DNA from: Parcubacteria group bacterium GW2011_GWA2_42_14
Lineage (GTDB): Bacteria > Patescibacteriota > Minisyncoccia > Sungbacterales > GWA2-42-14
Direction of reading: 5' to 3'
Assembly (NCBI GenBank): GCA_000998135.1
Contig: LCCV01000007.1
Coordinates: forward strand, 1-48,368
Length of the DNA: 48,368 bases
Below the pieces are notes generated by a model. It ran no database searches, was not told the DNA's origin, and worked only from the letters and a program-made list of their open reading frames with translations. Shown here piece after piece: positions 35,096-44,554 of this stretch. A program made the position numbers and the translations under genes. Positions within the stretch are counted from its first letter, which is position 1. Every line of letters starts with the position of its first letter.

Positions 35096-35551
35096 TTATT
35101 TAGCAAAATATTGCTTTATCAAATCACTGATTTTTCCCGGGGTCGTTTCGGCCTTAATGAAAATATCAACAGCCCCCAAATCTTTAATATTTTCTCTTTC
35201 GTCCGGATAAAGCATGTTGGTTAACACAAAAACAACTATTTTTTTTGTATCAGGGTCGCCTTTCAGCAGTTTTAAAACATCAATGCCATACATTCCCGGC
35301 AAGCGCAAATCAAGCAAAATCACATCGGGCTTTTCGGCTTTCGCGGTTTCAAAACCTTTCCGGCCGTCGTCCACGTGCAAAACTTGACACCCGACCCCTT
35401 CCAGATGGTTTTTATACATCTTTGCCAAATCCTGATCGTCTTCAATAATCAACACTTTTTGGGTTATACGAATGGGAATATCTACCATAACATTATTATA
35501 AATTAAAAAACGATGAATATCAATAAATATCGCGAAGCAAATATCCATCAA
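35096..35551 (-). CDS. Response regulator receiver protein (likely start at the internal ATG near 35488)
   Basis: KVLIIEDDQDLAKMYKNHLE, PDVILLDLRLPGMYGIDVLKLLK, VFVLTN. Confidence 0.92.
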   Translation of the reverse strand: MMDICFAIFIDIHRFLIYNNVMVDIPIRITQKVLIIEDDQDLAKMYKNHLEGVGCQVLHVDDGRKGFETAKAEKPDVILLDLRLPGMYGIDVLKLLKGDPDTKKIVVFVLTNMLYPDERENIKDLGAVDIFIKAETTPGKISDLIKQYFAK

Positions 35552-35591
35552 TATCAGATATTAATTGATACTTATTGATACTTGTTGATAT
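35509..35591. repeat. Array with about 10-nt period
   Basis: gatgaatatcaataaatatc...gcaaatatccatcaatatc...ttgatactta ttgatacttg ttgatattta ttg. Confidence 0.7.
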
Positions 35592-36623
35592 TTATTGTTT
35601 GGAATTTTGAAATAATAACCTGGCTTTGTCCCAAAATCCCCACTGATTATGCTTCTGCCCCATCCAATACCACCACTCTGCCCCCCAAAAATATATCGTA
35701 TCAAATCCTGTTTTTTTGACAAATTCAACGCGCTCCTCAAATTCCGATTCGGGAAAAACCGCCAATTGCTCTTCCAAAGCCGTTTCATAAATTTGCTTCG
35801 GATTCCAGGGTTCCATTTGAAATTCCACAACTATTTTCGGTTTTTTACCGGCAATAAAATCAGTTAATCTTGACTTGGCCCTGAAAAATCCTGGGCCGAT
35901 GGGATAACGGAACTGGCCAATCCAATTATTATAAATCTGAAAATACATTGTTGTCCCGAAAATATCGGCCCTTGACGCGGCCGGTATCCATCTGCCCAAT
36001 TCTCCTGAATCGGTAATTAAAACCGGGCGCGACGGATCAAGCGAACGAACCAGCTCAATTTCCCTTTCCAAAAATTCTTTATCAAATTCGGGGCATTCCC
36101 CAAACGGCAAAAACGGTTCATTCTCTACCTGCCAGTATTTGACGCTTTCATAATTTTTAAAACGGTTTATTGTTTCTTCTATATATTTTAATAATTTTTG
36201 TTGTTTATATTCTTTGTTCTGTGGTTGGTGGTTAGCGGCTGATTGTTGGTTGTTGAGCCAACCGGGTTCATGGCATTCGGGCCAGCGCGGAAGTTTTCTG
36301 CCGACCGCCAGAATTATTTCCGCATTCCTTTTTTCCGCCTCCCGAACCTGCCACCATAAATCATCAAAATCGAAACTTTCCTCCCGCGTTTCAATTTCGT
36401 CCCAATAAGCGGGTAATCTTAATTTTCTTGCCCCCAAATCATCAAGAAGAGCGGCATAAAGCGCCTTCCAATCCAGTCCCAATTTTTCAGCAAATGGCTT
36501 AGAGAAAGTAACGCCGTACCGCATTTGTTGCGGCGCGGGAAACGGGCGGGAAAGGTACCATAAAAAAGCACCGAACAACAACAAAATAAATACAACCAGC
36601 CACAGTTTAACCTTATTAATCAT
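35592..36623 (-). CDS. Membrane-anchored glycoside hydrolase-like (TIM-barrel) protein
   Basis: YWQVENEPFLPFGECPEFDKEFLEREIELVRSLDPSRPVLITDSGELG, VVEFQMEPW, FDTIYFWGAEWWYWM. Confidence 0.7.
   Translation of the reverse strand: MINKVKLWLVVFILLLFGAFLWYLSRPFPAPQQMRYGVTFSKPFAEKLGLDWKALYAALLDDLGARKLRLPAYWDEIETREESFDFDDLWWQVREAEKRNAEIILAVGRKLPRWPECHEPGWLNNQQSAANHQPQNKEYKQQKLLKYIEETINRFKNYESVKYWQVENEPFLPFGECPEFDKEFLEREIELVRSLDPSRPVLITDSGELGRWIPAASRADIFGTTMYFQIYNNWIGQFRYPIGPGFFRAKSRLTDFIAGKKPKIVVEFQMEPWNPKQIYETALEEQLAVFPESEFEERVEFVKKTGFDTIYFWGAEWWYWMGQKHNQWGFWDKARLLFQNSKQ
36218..36259. repeat. In-frame family E heptamer array
   Basis: tctgtgg ttggtgg ttagcgg ctgattg ttggttg ttgagcc; encodes NNQQSAANHQPQNK. 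Confidence 0.8.
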
Positions 36624-36626
36624 AAT

Positions 36627-36742
36627 TTATAAATCCCAAATCCAAAATTCCAAATAATCCAAATAACCAAAAAATAAAATATTTTGATATTTTAATTTTG
36701 AATTTATTTGGGATTTTAATATTGGGATTTTGAATTTAACCC
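36627..36742. repeat. Family F heptamer array
   Basis: aaatcccaaatccaaaattccaaataatccaaataacc...ttttgaatttatttgggattttaatattgggattttgaattt. Confidence 0.85.
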
Positions 36743-36745
36743 GTA

Positions 36746-37675
36746 TTATCCCAACGCCAACAACGCTAGCCCCGATACCACCAGCACTATCCCGATACTT
36801 TTCTGGTAAAGGGCCGGGCGCCTGAAATCTTCCGCCAGAATTTTCGGATATTTTCTGGAAAGCAATGCCGCAAAAATAAAAATCAAAGTGTATTCTACGC
36901 CTTGCATGGCGTTAATAATGCTTACCCTGCCTATGGATATGGCATAATCAAGCAGGAAAAAACCGGTTGCCCCCAAAAATTTATTAAGCATAAAAAAGGC
37001 TCCGGTGGAAGTTATGGCCTGAAGCCGCGAAGAATTCAAAATATCGTACCTTGACTCTTTTCCAAATAAAAACAAAATGGCAGCGATAAATCCGCCAAGG
37101 CGCGACCAAATAAAAGCGTTTATAAACGGGGTGTGGTTGGTTGCGGCTTTGAATAAAACATAAGTTAAAGCAAAAAGAAAAGCGGAAAGCAGAGTGATAA
37201 AAAATATTTTTTTTGTTTCCGGTTTTTGCACGCGGATGCCGTCCACCTTGATAGCCAGACTTATTAAAACTCCTCCGGCGATAAGAAATAAAAAAGCCAT
37301 TAATTCCATCCATCCTAAACTCTCACCCAAAAAAATCCGCGACAAGAGCAAAACAAATATGGGACTGAATCCGCCGATAACCGGTGCGATACGCGATGCC
37401 TCGTTTTTTTGAAGAATCACAAAAAAGGAATAAAAAGCCAAAACAGACAAAAATCCGGAAATAGTTGCAAATAAAAATTCTTTCAATGCTGGTATAAAAA
37501 AACCGAAGGGCGCCAGTAGTAAAGCAAAAATTCCGAAAATGCCGACCCAAAACGCGTAGGTTGAAGGATGGGAAATTCTTTTTTCCAGCAAAAACTTATC
37601 AATTATCGCCGTTGCGGCATGGAAAAAATAAGCAATAACGGCAATCAAAACCCAGCTTTTTAATAAAAAAGGCAT
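36746..37675 (-). CDS. EamA/DMT-family transporter
   Basis: About 10 TM helices; PVIGGFSPIFVLLLSRIFLGESLGWMELMAFLFLIAGGVLI. Confidence 0.88.
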   Translation of the reverse strand: MPFLLKSWVLIAVIAYFFHAATAIIDKFLLEKRISHPSTYAFWVGIFGIFALLLAPFGFFIPALKEFLFATISGFLSVLAFYSFFVILQKNEASRIAPVIGGFSPIFVLLLSRIFLGESLGWMELMAFLFLIAGGVLISLAIKVDGIRVQKPETKKIFFITLLSAFLFALTYVLFKAATNHTPFINAFIWSRLGGFIAAILFLFGKESRYDILNSSRLQAITSTGAFFMLNKFLGATGFFLLDYAISIGRVSIINAMQGVEYTLIFIFAALLSRKYPKILAEDFRRPALYQKSIGIVLVVSGLALLALG

Positions 37676-37684
37676 ATTCGTATT

Positions 37685-38075
37685 ATATCATATCGTTAAA
37701 AATCTTAAACTATAAAAATTAAAATCTAAACAATCCGGCATATTAAGCAAGTTAAGTAAATTAAGTAAATTAAGCTTAACTTGCTTAACCCGCTTAATTC
37801 ACTTAATAAGCTATAAAATTTGTTTAGGATTTTCCACCCAGACCGTCCGAAAACCGTCATTCTGAACTTTGTGAAGAATCTCTGCCATTCAAGATTGGTT
37901 TAAACACGAGATTCTTCGCGGATGGATTCGATAAACTCACCACAGGGTTTATCCTGAGATTCTTCCCCTTCGCATGGCTCAGGGTCAGAATGACGACCGA
38001 AGGACTCAAAATGACAAAAGCGCTTTTTTAGCAGTTTTCGGACGGTCTGTCGGCGGAAGATATTAAGATTTAAAA
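37685..38075. repeat. Family A array A8 containing a family C element in its right part
   Basis: ttaagcaagttaagtaaattaagtaaattaagcttaacttgcttaacccgcttaattcacttaa...ggattttccacccagaccgtccgaaaac...ttttcggacggtctgtcggcggaagatattaagattta. Confidence 0.88.
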
Positions 38076-38135
38076 AACTGTGTGTGGATAAGTTTTACAT
38101 CGAAAAAAACTGTTAAAATGCTATAATAAAGTCCT

Positions 38136-39473
38136 ATGGCTAAAAACGATGAACAATTAAATGACGAGGAAGCAGAAATAGAAGATTTTATAACAAGCAT
38201 TCTTACCCAAGCAGTGGCCGAAAGGGCGTCAGATGTTCATATTGAGCCGTACCTCGGAAATATCAGAATAAGATTCAGAATTGACGGAATTTTGCAGGAC
38301 AGAGGATCTCTGCCCATTGAAGAAATGGAAAGAATTCTTGTTAAAATAAAGGTTATGTCCAACCTTGACATTACCAGGCACAACATTCCCAAAGACGGCC
38401 ATTTCCGATTTGCCATTCAGTTGTCCAAAGAAATTTATGAAAAGAAAAAAGAAAAAACTCCGGAAAGCCTCGTACCCGATGTAACTTCCCGCTTATTTGC
38501 CAAATCCGCTTATGAAAAAATCAGAGAGAAAGAAAAAATATCGCCGGCCAAAGCAGAGGCCATCATCCTTGATATCGGAAAACGCCCTCTTGACGTGCGC
38601 GTTTCTATATTCCCGACTATCAGCGGAGAGGCGATTGTCTTAAGAATTCTCAACCGCGAAGAAATGATTATTTCATTAAAAGATCTCGGCCTGAATAACA
38701 ATATTTTCTCAACTGTCAAAAAAATGATTACGAGACCCTACGGAATGGTGCTTATCACGGGACCGGCCGGTGCCGGAAAAACGACTACCCTGTACGCAAT
38801 CTTGAGAGAAATTAAAAGCGATGAAAAAAATATTATTACTCTTGAAGACCCCGTAGAACTTTTTCTTGAGGGTGTGCGGCAGGTTCAAGTCAATCCCGGA
38901 CAGGGTTTTGATTTCGCCCAAGGAATGCGCTCAATTCTGAGACAAGACCCCGATGCCATGATGATCGGAGAAATACGTGACGGTGAAACCGCCGAAAACG
39001 CCATTCGTTCGTCCTTAGCCGGAAAAATAATTTTTTCAACAGTGCACGCCAATACCGTTATCGGAACCATAGCACGGCTTCTGGACATGGGAGTGGAACG
39101 GAGCCTTATTGCCTATTCCTTAAACGGGGTTATATCCCAACGCCTCGTAAGAAAAGTCTGTCCGGATTGCAAAATCGTGTATAGCCCCGGATCGGAATAT
39201 TTGAAATATTTCGGGCTGGAAAATACGCCTTCAAGATTTGTCCGCGGACAAGGCTGCGACAAATGCAAAAAGACCGGGTTTCTCGGCAGAGTAGGAATTT
39301 TTGAAGTATTTGAATTTGATAACGGCCTAAGATCGCTTATCGTGGAAAAAGCGCCGATGCGCTCTTTGGAAGAATACGTAGAAGGCGCGGGAATGAAAAC
39401 GCTTAAACAAGACGCCGTAGAAAAAATTCTGGCCGGAATCACGACCGCCGAAGAAGCGGCTAAAGTAGTATAG
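38136..39473 (+). CDS. GspE/PilB-family type II secretion / type IV pilus ATPase without the usual N-terminal domain
   Basis: ASDVHIEP, GPAGAGKTTTLYAIL (Walker A), EDPVELF, LRQDPDAMMIGEIRDGETAE (Walker B), CPDC..CDKCKKTGFLGR. Confidence 0.95.
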   Translation: MAKNDEQLNDEEAEIEDFITSILTQAVAERASDVHIEPYLGNIRIRFRIDGILQDRGSLPIEEMERILVKIKVMSNLDITRHNIPKDGHFRFAIQLSKEIYEKKKEKTPESLVPDVTSRLFAKSAYEKIREKEKISPAKAEAIILDIGKRPLDVRVSIFPTISGEAIVLRILNREEMIISLKDLGLNNNIFSTVKKMITRPYGMVLITGPAGAGKTTTLYAILREIKSDEKNIITLEDPVELFLEGVRQVQVNPGQGFDFAQGMRSILRQDPDAMMIGEIRDGETAENAIRSSLAGKIIFSTVHANTVIGTIARLLDMGVERSLIAYSLNGVISQRLVRKVCPDCKIVYSPGSEYLKYFGLENTPSRFVRGQGCDKCKKTGFLGRVGIFEVFEFDNGLRSLIVEKAPMRSLEEYVEGAGMKTLKQDAVEKILAGITTAEEAAKVV

Positions 39474-39484
39474 ATTATTCAAAA

Positions 39485-39516
39485 AACAGCCCCGCTTTCA
39501 GCGGGACTGTTTTATT
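39485..39516 (+). terminator. Rho-independent terminator
   Basis: aacagccccgctttcagcgggactgttttatt. Confidence 0.85.
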
Positions 39517-39552
39517 TTATAAAACTTCCCGTACAGAGAGTGAGCGGCGGCG

Positions 39553-39750
39553 TCTACTGAATTTATTTATGAACGAGATAGAATGTTTGAAAATAGTAAT
39601 ACCTAAAATTTCTTAAAATCGAGGGCACAAATTATAAAAAATTTATATCAAAGAAATTACTCCCGGATGATGCTATTTTTGTAATTGTTGACAATCATTT
39701 TTATATCCTTGAAGTAAAATCTCAAAGCGGCTTAAAACAAAAAGAAGTCC
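39553..39750 (+). pseudogene. Degraded PD-(D/E)XK-like nuclease remnant
   Basis: Frame 1 STEFIYERDRMFENSNT*; frame 2 IEGTNYKKFISKKLLPDDAIFVIVDNHFYILEVKSQSG; PDDAIFVI..NHFYILEVK resembles the D...E-x-K nuclease core. Confidence 0.6.
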
Positions 39751-39785
39751 CGGTTTTCTTTGAAGAAGATCGGGACTTCTTTTTA
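39738..39785. terminator. Long hairpin with T-tract, bidirectional-type terminator
   Basis: aaaaagaagtcccggttttctttgaagaagatcgggacttcttttta. Confidence 0.8.
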
Positions 39786-39809
39786 GATTTTCATTTGCTT
39801 TCGTTACCT

Positions 39810-42800
39810 TTAAAAAACGCGCCTAAGGTGATAGATTCCGAATCCCAAGAGAATCAACGCCGACGTTCCAATAAGAAACGCAAGAATCCTGCTTTCAGTG
39901 CCCAAGCTTAAAACTCCGATAGTTGCGGCCATAAAAGTGTTTCCCTGATTTTCTGAAACTTGCCCGTCGCCAACTGGCGGTGGTGTTTGTTGTTCTACTG
40001 ATTGCGCTGTTTCAATACCGAAAGCCAAGAAATCGCCGGATGGCACTTCTTCCACTGTTTCGCCAACTTGAGATTGCTGTGGCAAAGCTATCGACAGCTC
40101 GGAGGAAGATGGCGCTAAAGTTGAAGACGGCAATGTTGGCGACGATAACGGAATTTCTTGATTAGTTGGCGCTGAATCTTCGGAAGAGGTTATTTGCGCA
40201 GGCGGAGGCGCGGGAGGCGTTGAGGCCGGCGGAGTAGTTGTTACAAATGGATACGGGCTTCCACCGCTTAACGCGAATAATTCCGGATTGCCACCTCCGC
40301 CTCCACCGCCACCACCACCTCCACCGAACGAACCGGAAGAGGCGGGCGGAGTTGCGGTTGTAACACTTCCCTCACCGCTAACCGATTCAGGTGACGCCGC
40401 GGAAACAACGCGGTAATAATATGTCGTACCCGGAGTAAGACCGCTTATAGTAACGCTATGATTTTGCACCTTAGGACTTTCGTCAAAAGTCGCCGTAGAA
40501 TTCGCGTACCCGTAATTCGGCGCGGAACCAAGCACCGGATGCGAAACGGTATCATACACAACACGGCTCGTTCCCGGAAAATCCGTCGTCCAGGTAATCA
40601 CGGTTGAAGTTTGTTCGGTTGAAGCTTGCTCAGCCGCTATTACCGCCTCCTGGCTGATAACAAGCAATTTATGATTGCCGAACTCAAGCGGAACGCTTGG
40701 AATGGTTGTGATTGAATCCTGTGTCGCTTCGCTCTGATTTACATTCTGTCCGCTCAATTCTACGAATACATCAAAGAAGGAATCGCGCAAGAGGTCAAAG
40801 TCGGGGTTTCCCGTAACGCGCAAAAGATCAAAGTCAGGGTCTCCGATAGATGCCATATCATAGGTAATGTCAAAAAATGAATCTGCGCGTTGAGCCGGGG
40901 TGGTTGGCGTCCAGCCACTCTTTTTTTCTTCAAAAAGTTTATAACGGCCTGGACCGACATCGGGAAAAACAAAATCGCCGCGTTCCCCAGTCAAATCCAT
41001 GGCAATAATTTCAATGGGAATAGTTTCATGTCCATCTTCCTGCTTTGGTTCTCCATTCTGACGGCCAAGAGCCACGATAACATCATCTTTCCCCGGCTCC
41101 GCGATGCACCCCTCCTCTTCGCACGATTTCTGCCACGCGCCATCTCCGTTTCTATCATCCCATTTGAATCCGGTAATATCCACTAATTCAAAGTTGCCGA
41201 AGTTCCTGTTACTTTCTTCTTCGGAAGTGACCACTATGGTATGTTTGTAATTAGTATCGGTACCGGGGAATATTTGCATCCATCCGTCTTCAGATACCTC
41301 GCGAACAATATATGTTCCCGGCGCAAGGTTTCCAAAATAGTAGAAGCCCTCTTCTTCGTCACCTGTTTCTTGATACGGCTCGTCCTCATCAAGAACGCCG
41401 TTGTCATTTAAATCCAAGAAGATAGTCCACTCATCAAGCGCACTCTCTCCTTCGTCCCGTTCGCCGTCAGCATCGCTGTCTTCCCACTTGTATCCGGAGA
41501 TGGAACCATTTTGATAGTTACCGAAGTCCTTGCCGTTGATATTGTCTCCGGCCGCGACTGTTAATTCATACCCATACTCATCAACATCACAAGAAACTGC
41601 GCCCGCAATGCTTAAAGTCGGATACGATTGATACCAATTCTCCTGAAATGTTTCGCAAATTTTATATGTGCCCGGCGGGACTCGCAGAGTATAATCGCCT
41701 TCATCATCTGTTGTCGCCTCATAACTACCGCTCTCAATATCTTCGGTTTCCGGATTGTCTTGTCGCGTTGCAGTAATTGTCCAATCCTCAATACCCGAAT
41801 CTTCTCCTTCAATTCCGTCCGCATTCATATCTTCAAATTTCTTGCCGGTTATAAGAGCGTCCTGCGTATTATTGACTGCACAGCTCATACTCTCACCCGG
41901 GTTAAGCGTGAATTCAAACGGACTCGCAACAGAACCGAAGGGGTCGTTATCCCCGTTACCGTTACAAACAATTGCTTGCGAGCCAGTCCAATCTGCCGGG
42001 GAAAGAATGGTTTCTGACAACGAGTAAAGACCGGAAAGAAGATTATTTAAATCCCAAACACCGCTTGGGATTAATGTGTGTGAAGCCGGAATATCCGTTT
42101 GCGCGGGGCCGGTCAAGTCAAATTGAAATTCTCCTCCGTCCGGCTCTGATATTTTTTCCAAACTAAATGACGCGCGCTTAGCATTGGTGAAAGTGCAGGT
42201 GACGGTTTCGCCTTCCTCCACGTTAAATGTCACAATTCCTGTTTCAATACTTCCGCTTGAATTATCGTCATCACAGGAAATATCCGTAAGATCCCATCCT
42301 TCCTTTTTTGATTCTGTAACCGGATATGGCCCCCCCTCTGCCCAAACCTTATTCTCCAGCGTGCCGCCGTGGAAAAGATCGCCGGTAAGATTGCCCGTAA
42401 ACGAAAAGAGTGTATTGTCTCCGGATGGAACGGTAATTTTTTCCACGATAATCTTACCAATTTTTTTATTCGTAAACGTACAGGTTACGTGCTCACCCGC
42501 GGCAACCAGAATTGTTGCAATCCCTGTCTGCACATCAACCGTTGAGTCTGAATCACTACAAACGATACCCATGATACTCCAATCTGCCAGGTCGGTTTCT
42601 GAAACAGTGTAAGTATTAGGGTTAAGAAACCCGCTGTTGTTCGATTGGCCGTCAGACAGCGCAAACCCAACGCCGTCATAACTTGCGGCAAAACTGAAGC
42701 TTTGCAAATCACCGTCGGGTAATGTTTCTTTTTGAACAATAATTTCCCCTTTTTGGGTGTTGGTAAATGTGCAAGTCACGGTTTCTCCGGAATCAAGTTC

Positions 42801-44345
42801 AATCGCGCCGATGGTTTCAGAATCCCCGATACTGCTTATACAGACGGTGCTTGATTGCACCCATCCGTCAGGAACGGTCTCGGAAACGGAATAGTTGCCG
42901 AGAGCGAGCGTTTGATCATTTGGAGTATCCGCGTCGGTTAATGCGAAGTCGGCATAGGTACCTCCTGTGGCGTCAAAACTGAATGATTGCGGGTCGCCGG
43001 ACGGATTGGTAACTTTATCTATAACAATGTGGCCGGGCGGAACGGTATAATGAACTTTTGCCTGAATTTGATCAAGATTCCAATTTCCATTGCCGCTCTG
43101 ATGGTCAACGCGAATTCTAAAATTAGCATCGGTAAAATCACCGGGCGACCATACCGTTCTTCCCCATTTGTCGCTTGATCCGCCGACCATCAGCGTTGCA
43201 TCAGACGAACTGAAATTTCCCGAACTCTTCGCGCCGGTAAAATTATTGCCTCCGTTCCACGAAAGAAGGATGTTCGCTTTTCTGGTGGATATTCTGTTTC
43301 CCTCCAAAGCAACTTCAATGCCGTTAATCGTAGCCGCCGACGGAATATCCAAACCAAAATTAATATAATCAACTTCATCATTGCTGTTATTTAATACGGC
43401 ATAAGTATCATCGGATGTAAACGCGGAGTCGGGAGCAGAAACATCAGAATCGGCATCAACCGAACCAGCCGGAGCGCTCCAATCCGGATCAAAACTCGCA
43501 GATATTGTGTGGTCAGCCGTAACATTGTTGAACATATAATTGTTTATTCGTCCCTGCGAAACGGCATCAACCAATACATTAAAAACTATGTAATCGGTAC
43601 TCGGCTGAATAATGAATGTTGTATCGTTTCCGTTGATAACCGTTACTGCTCCGGAGGGAGTTATGGCACCGCCTGCCGCCGCGCTGGCGGTTATCGTGCG
43701 TTCGGGAGCATCATAGTAAACCGTAATTCTAATGAAATCCGCGTATATATCGGCGTTGTTATCGGTGGCCTGCGCGGCAAGGTGAACACCAAAGGAAGAC
43801 GCTTTAATTTCAGCCGGAGTCCACGTTGTTCCCCAGAGGTCAGTTGGCCCGCCATAGGTTTTGATTGCAAAAGAGGTGGGCCATTCAGTTGAGGTATCGG
43901 CTTTGTTGTCGCCAACTCGAGCGGCGCCATTTTTTGTAAGCTGAACTACGGCATCTTTACCGCGTTCGCCGAAATCGCTTTTGCGTTCAATCTCAACCTT
44001 AATGCCTTGTATGGTACCGTCAGCAGGTATTGCGCCAAAATCAAAGTCAGTCGCCCGCAGGACCCAAGAATAGTCAGTGTCATCAAAGTTACTAGTGGTT
44101 ATGCTGGTATTGCCCCCGCCATCCCCATCTACGTTTCCCGGCGAAGTCCAGTTTTCATCATCATACGGCGTTTCTAAATTTGTGTTGACTGTCTTCGGAT
44201 ATTTGGCGCCGGTATCAATATTTGTCGCAAACGCCGGTTGTACCGCTACAAATAAAACAAGCGCCCCAACAATGGTAAGCGCGATTTTTTCGGAAGGGCT
44301 AAACCCTCCAAATACCGACTGAAAAAATCCTGTGTCTTTATACAT
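39810..44345 (-). CDS. Large surface protein (1511 aa): InlB-like/bacterial repeat, repeated prealbumin-like domains, SdrB-like domains, FN3-like region, poly-Gly and Pro-rich stalk, C-terminal TM
   Basis: N-terminal and C-terminal hydrophobic helices; repeated SVSETVPDGW..C.CTFTN units; ISGYKWEDSDADGERDEGE units; GGGGGGGGGGGG. Confidence 0.9.
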   Translation of the reverse strand: MYKDTGFFQSVFGGFSPSEKIALTIVGALVLFVAVQPAFATNIDTGAKYPKTVNTNLETPYDDENWTSPGNVDGDGGGNTSITTSNFDDTDYSWVLRATDFDFGAIPADGTIQGIKVEIERKSDFGERGKDAVVQLTKNGAARVGDNKADTSTEWPTSFAIKTYGGPTDLWGTTWTPAEIKASSFGVHLAAQATDNNADIYADFIRITVYYDAPERTITASAAAGGAITPSGAVTVINGNDTTFIIQPSTDYIVFNVLVDAVSQGRINNYMFNNVTADHTISASFDPDWSAPAGSVDADSDVSAPDSAFTSDDTYAVLNNSNDEVDYINFGLDIPSAATINGIEVALEGNRISTRKANILLSWNGGNNFTGAKSSGNFSSSDATLMVGGSSDKWGRTVWSPGDFTDANFRIRVDHQSGNGNWNLDQIQAKVHYTVPPGHIVIDKVTNPSGDPQSFSFDATGGTYADFALTDADTPNDQTLALGNYSVSETVPDGWVQSSTVCISSIGDSETIGAIELDSGETVTCTFTNTQKGEIIVQKETLPDGDLQSFSFAASYDGVGFALSDGQSNNSGFLNPNTYTVSETDLADWSIMGIVCSDSDSTVDVQTGIATILVAAGEHVTCTFTNKKIGKIIVEKITVPSGDNTLFSFTGNLTGDLFHGGTLENKVWAEGGPYPVTESKKEGWDLTDISCDDDNSSGSIETGIVTFNVEEGETVTCTFTNAKRASFSLEKISEPDGGEFQFDLTGPAQTDIPASHTLIPSGVWDLNNLLSGLYSLSETILSPADWTGSQAIVCNGNGDNDPFGSVASPFEFTLNPGESMSCAVNNTQDALITGKKFEDMNADGIEGEDSGIEDWTITATRQDNPETEDIESGSYEATTDDEGDYTLRVPPGTYKICETFQENWYQSYPTLSIAGAVSCDVDEYGYELTVAAGDNINGKDFGNYQNGSISGYKWEDSDADGERDEGESALDEWTIFLDLNDNGVLDEDEPYQETGDEEEGFYYFGNLAPGTYIVREVSEDGWMQIFPGTDTNYKHTIVVTSEEESNRNFGNFELVDITGFKWDDRNGDGAWQKSCEEEGCIAEPGKDDVIVALGRQNGEPKQEDGHETIPIEIIAMDLTGERGDFVFPDVGPGRYKLFEEKKSGWTPTTPAQRADSFFDITYDMASIGDPDFDLLRVTGNPDFDLLRDSFFDVFVELSGQNVNQSEATQDSITTIPSVPLEFGNHKLLVISQEAVIAAEQASTEQTSTVITWTTDFPGTSRVVYDTVSHPVLGSAPNYGYANSTATFDESPKVQNHSVTISGLTPGTTYYYRVVSAASPESVSGEGSVTTATPPASSGSFGGGGGGGGGGGGNPELFALSGGSPYPFVTTTPPASTPPAPPPAQITSSEDSAPTNQEIPLSSPTLPSSTLAPSSSELSIALPQQSQVGETVEEVPSGDFLAFGIETAQSVEQQTPPPVGDGQVSENQGNTFMAATIGVLSLGTESRILAFLIGTSALILLGFGIYHLRRVF

Positions 44346-44554
44346 ATATCTATTTACCCCAATACGGTGGGGGCGGGCAATAATACTCGAATACGCCGCA
44401 AAAAGACATAAAATTAAGCCAATTTGACTATTATACGCTAATGGACCGTAAAATAAAAATCCCCTTTTTAATAACTATCTTAATTATATATAACAAAGTT
44501 TAAACAAAATGTCAATAGCTGACAAAAACCTGTCCCCTGACGATAATCAGTTTA

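Noticed and set aside
191-38060. Could the repeated words be a CRISPR array?
   Set aside because: Units are 7-10 nt with no spacers, arms are inverted rather than direct, and no cas genes are present.
40288-40330. Poly-Gly DNA tract as a possible array of the same class
   Set aside because: Its period is 3 nt and it encodes a simple Gly linker; it lacks the 7/9-nt word structure and inverted arm.
40760-43930. Many ORFs on both strands overlapping the 1511-aa gene
   Set aside because: Repetitive coding sequence gives long alternate frames; none shows a recognisable domain or own start signals.
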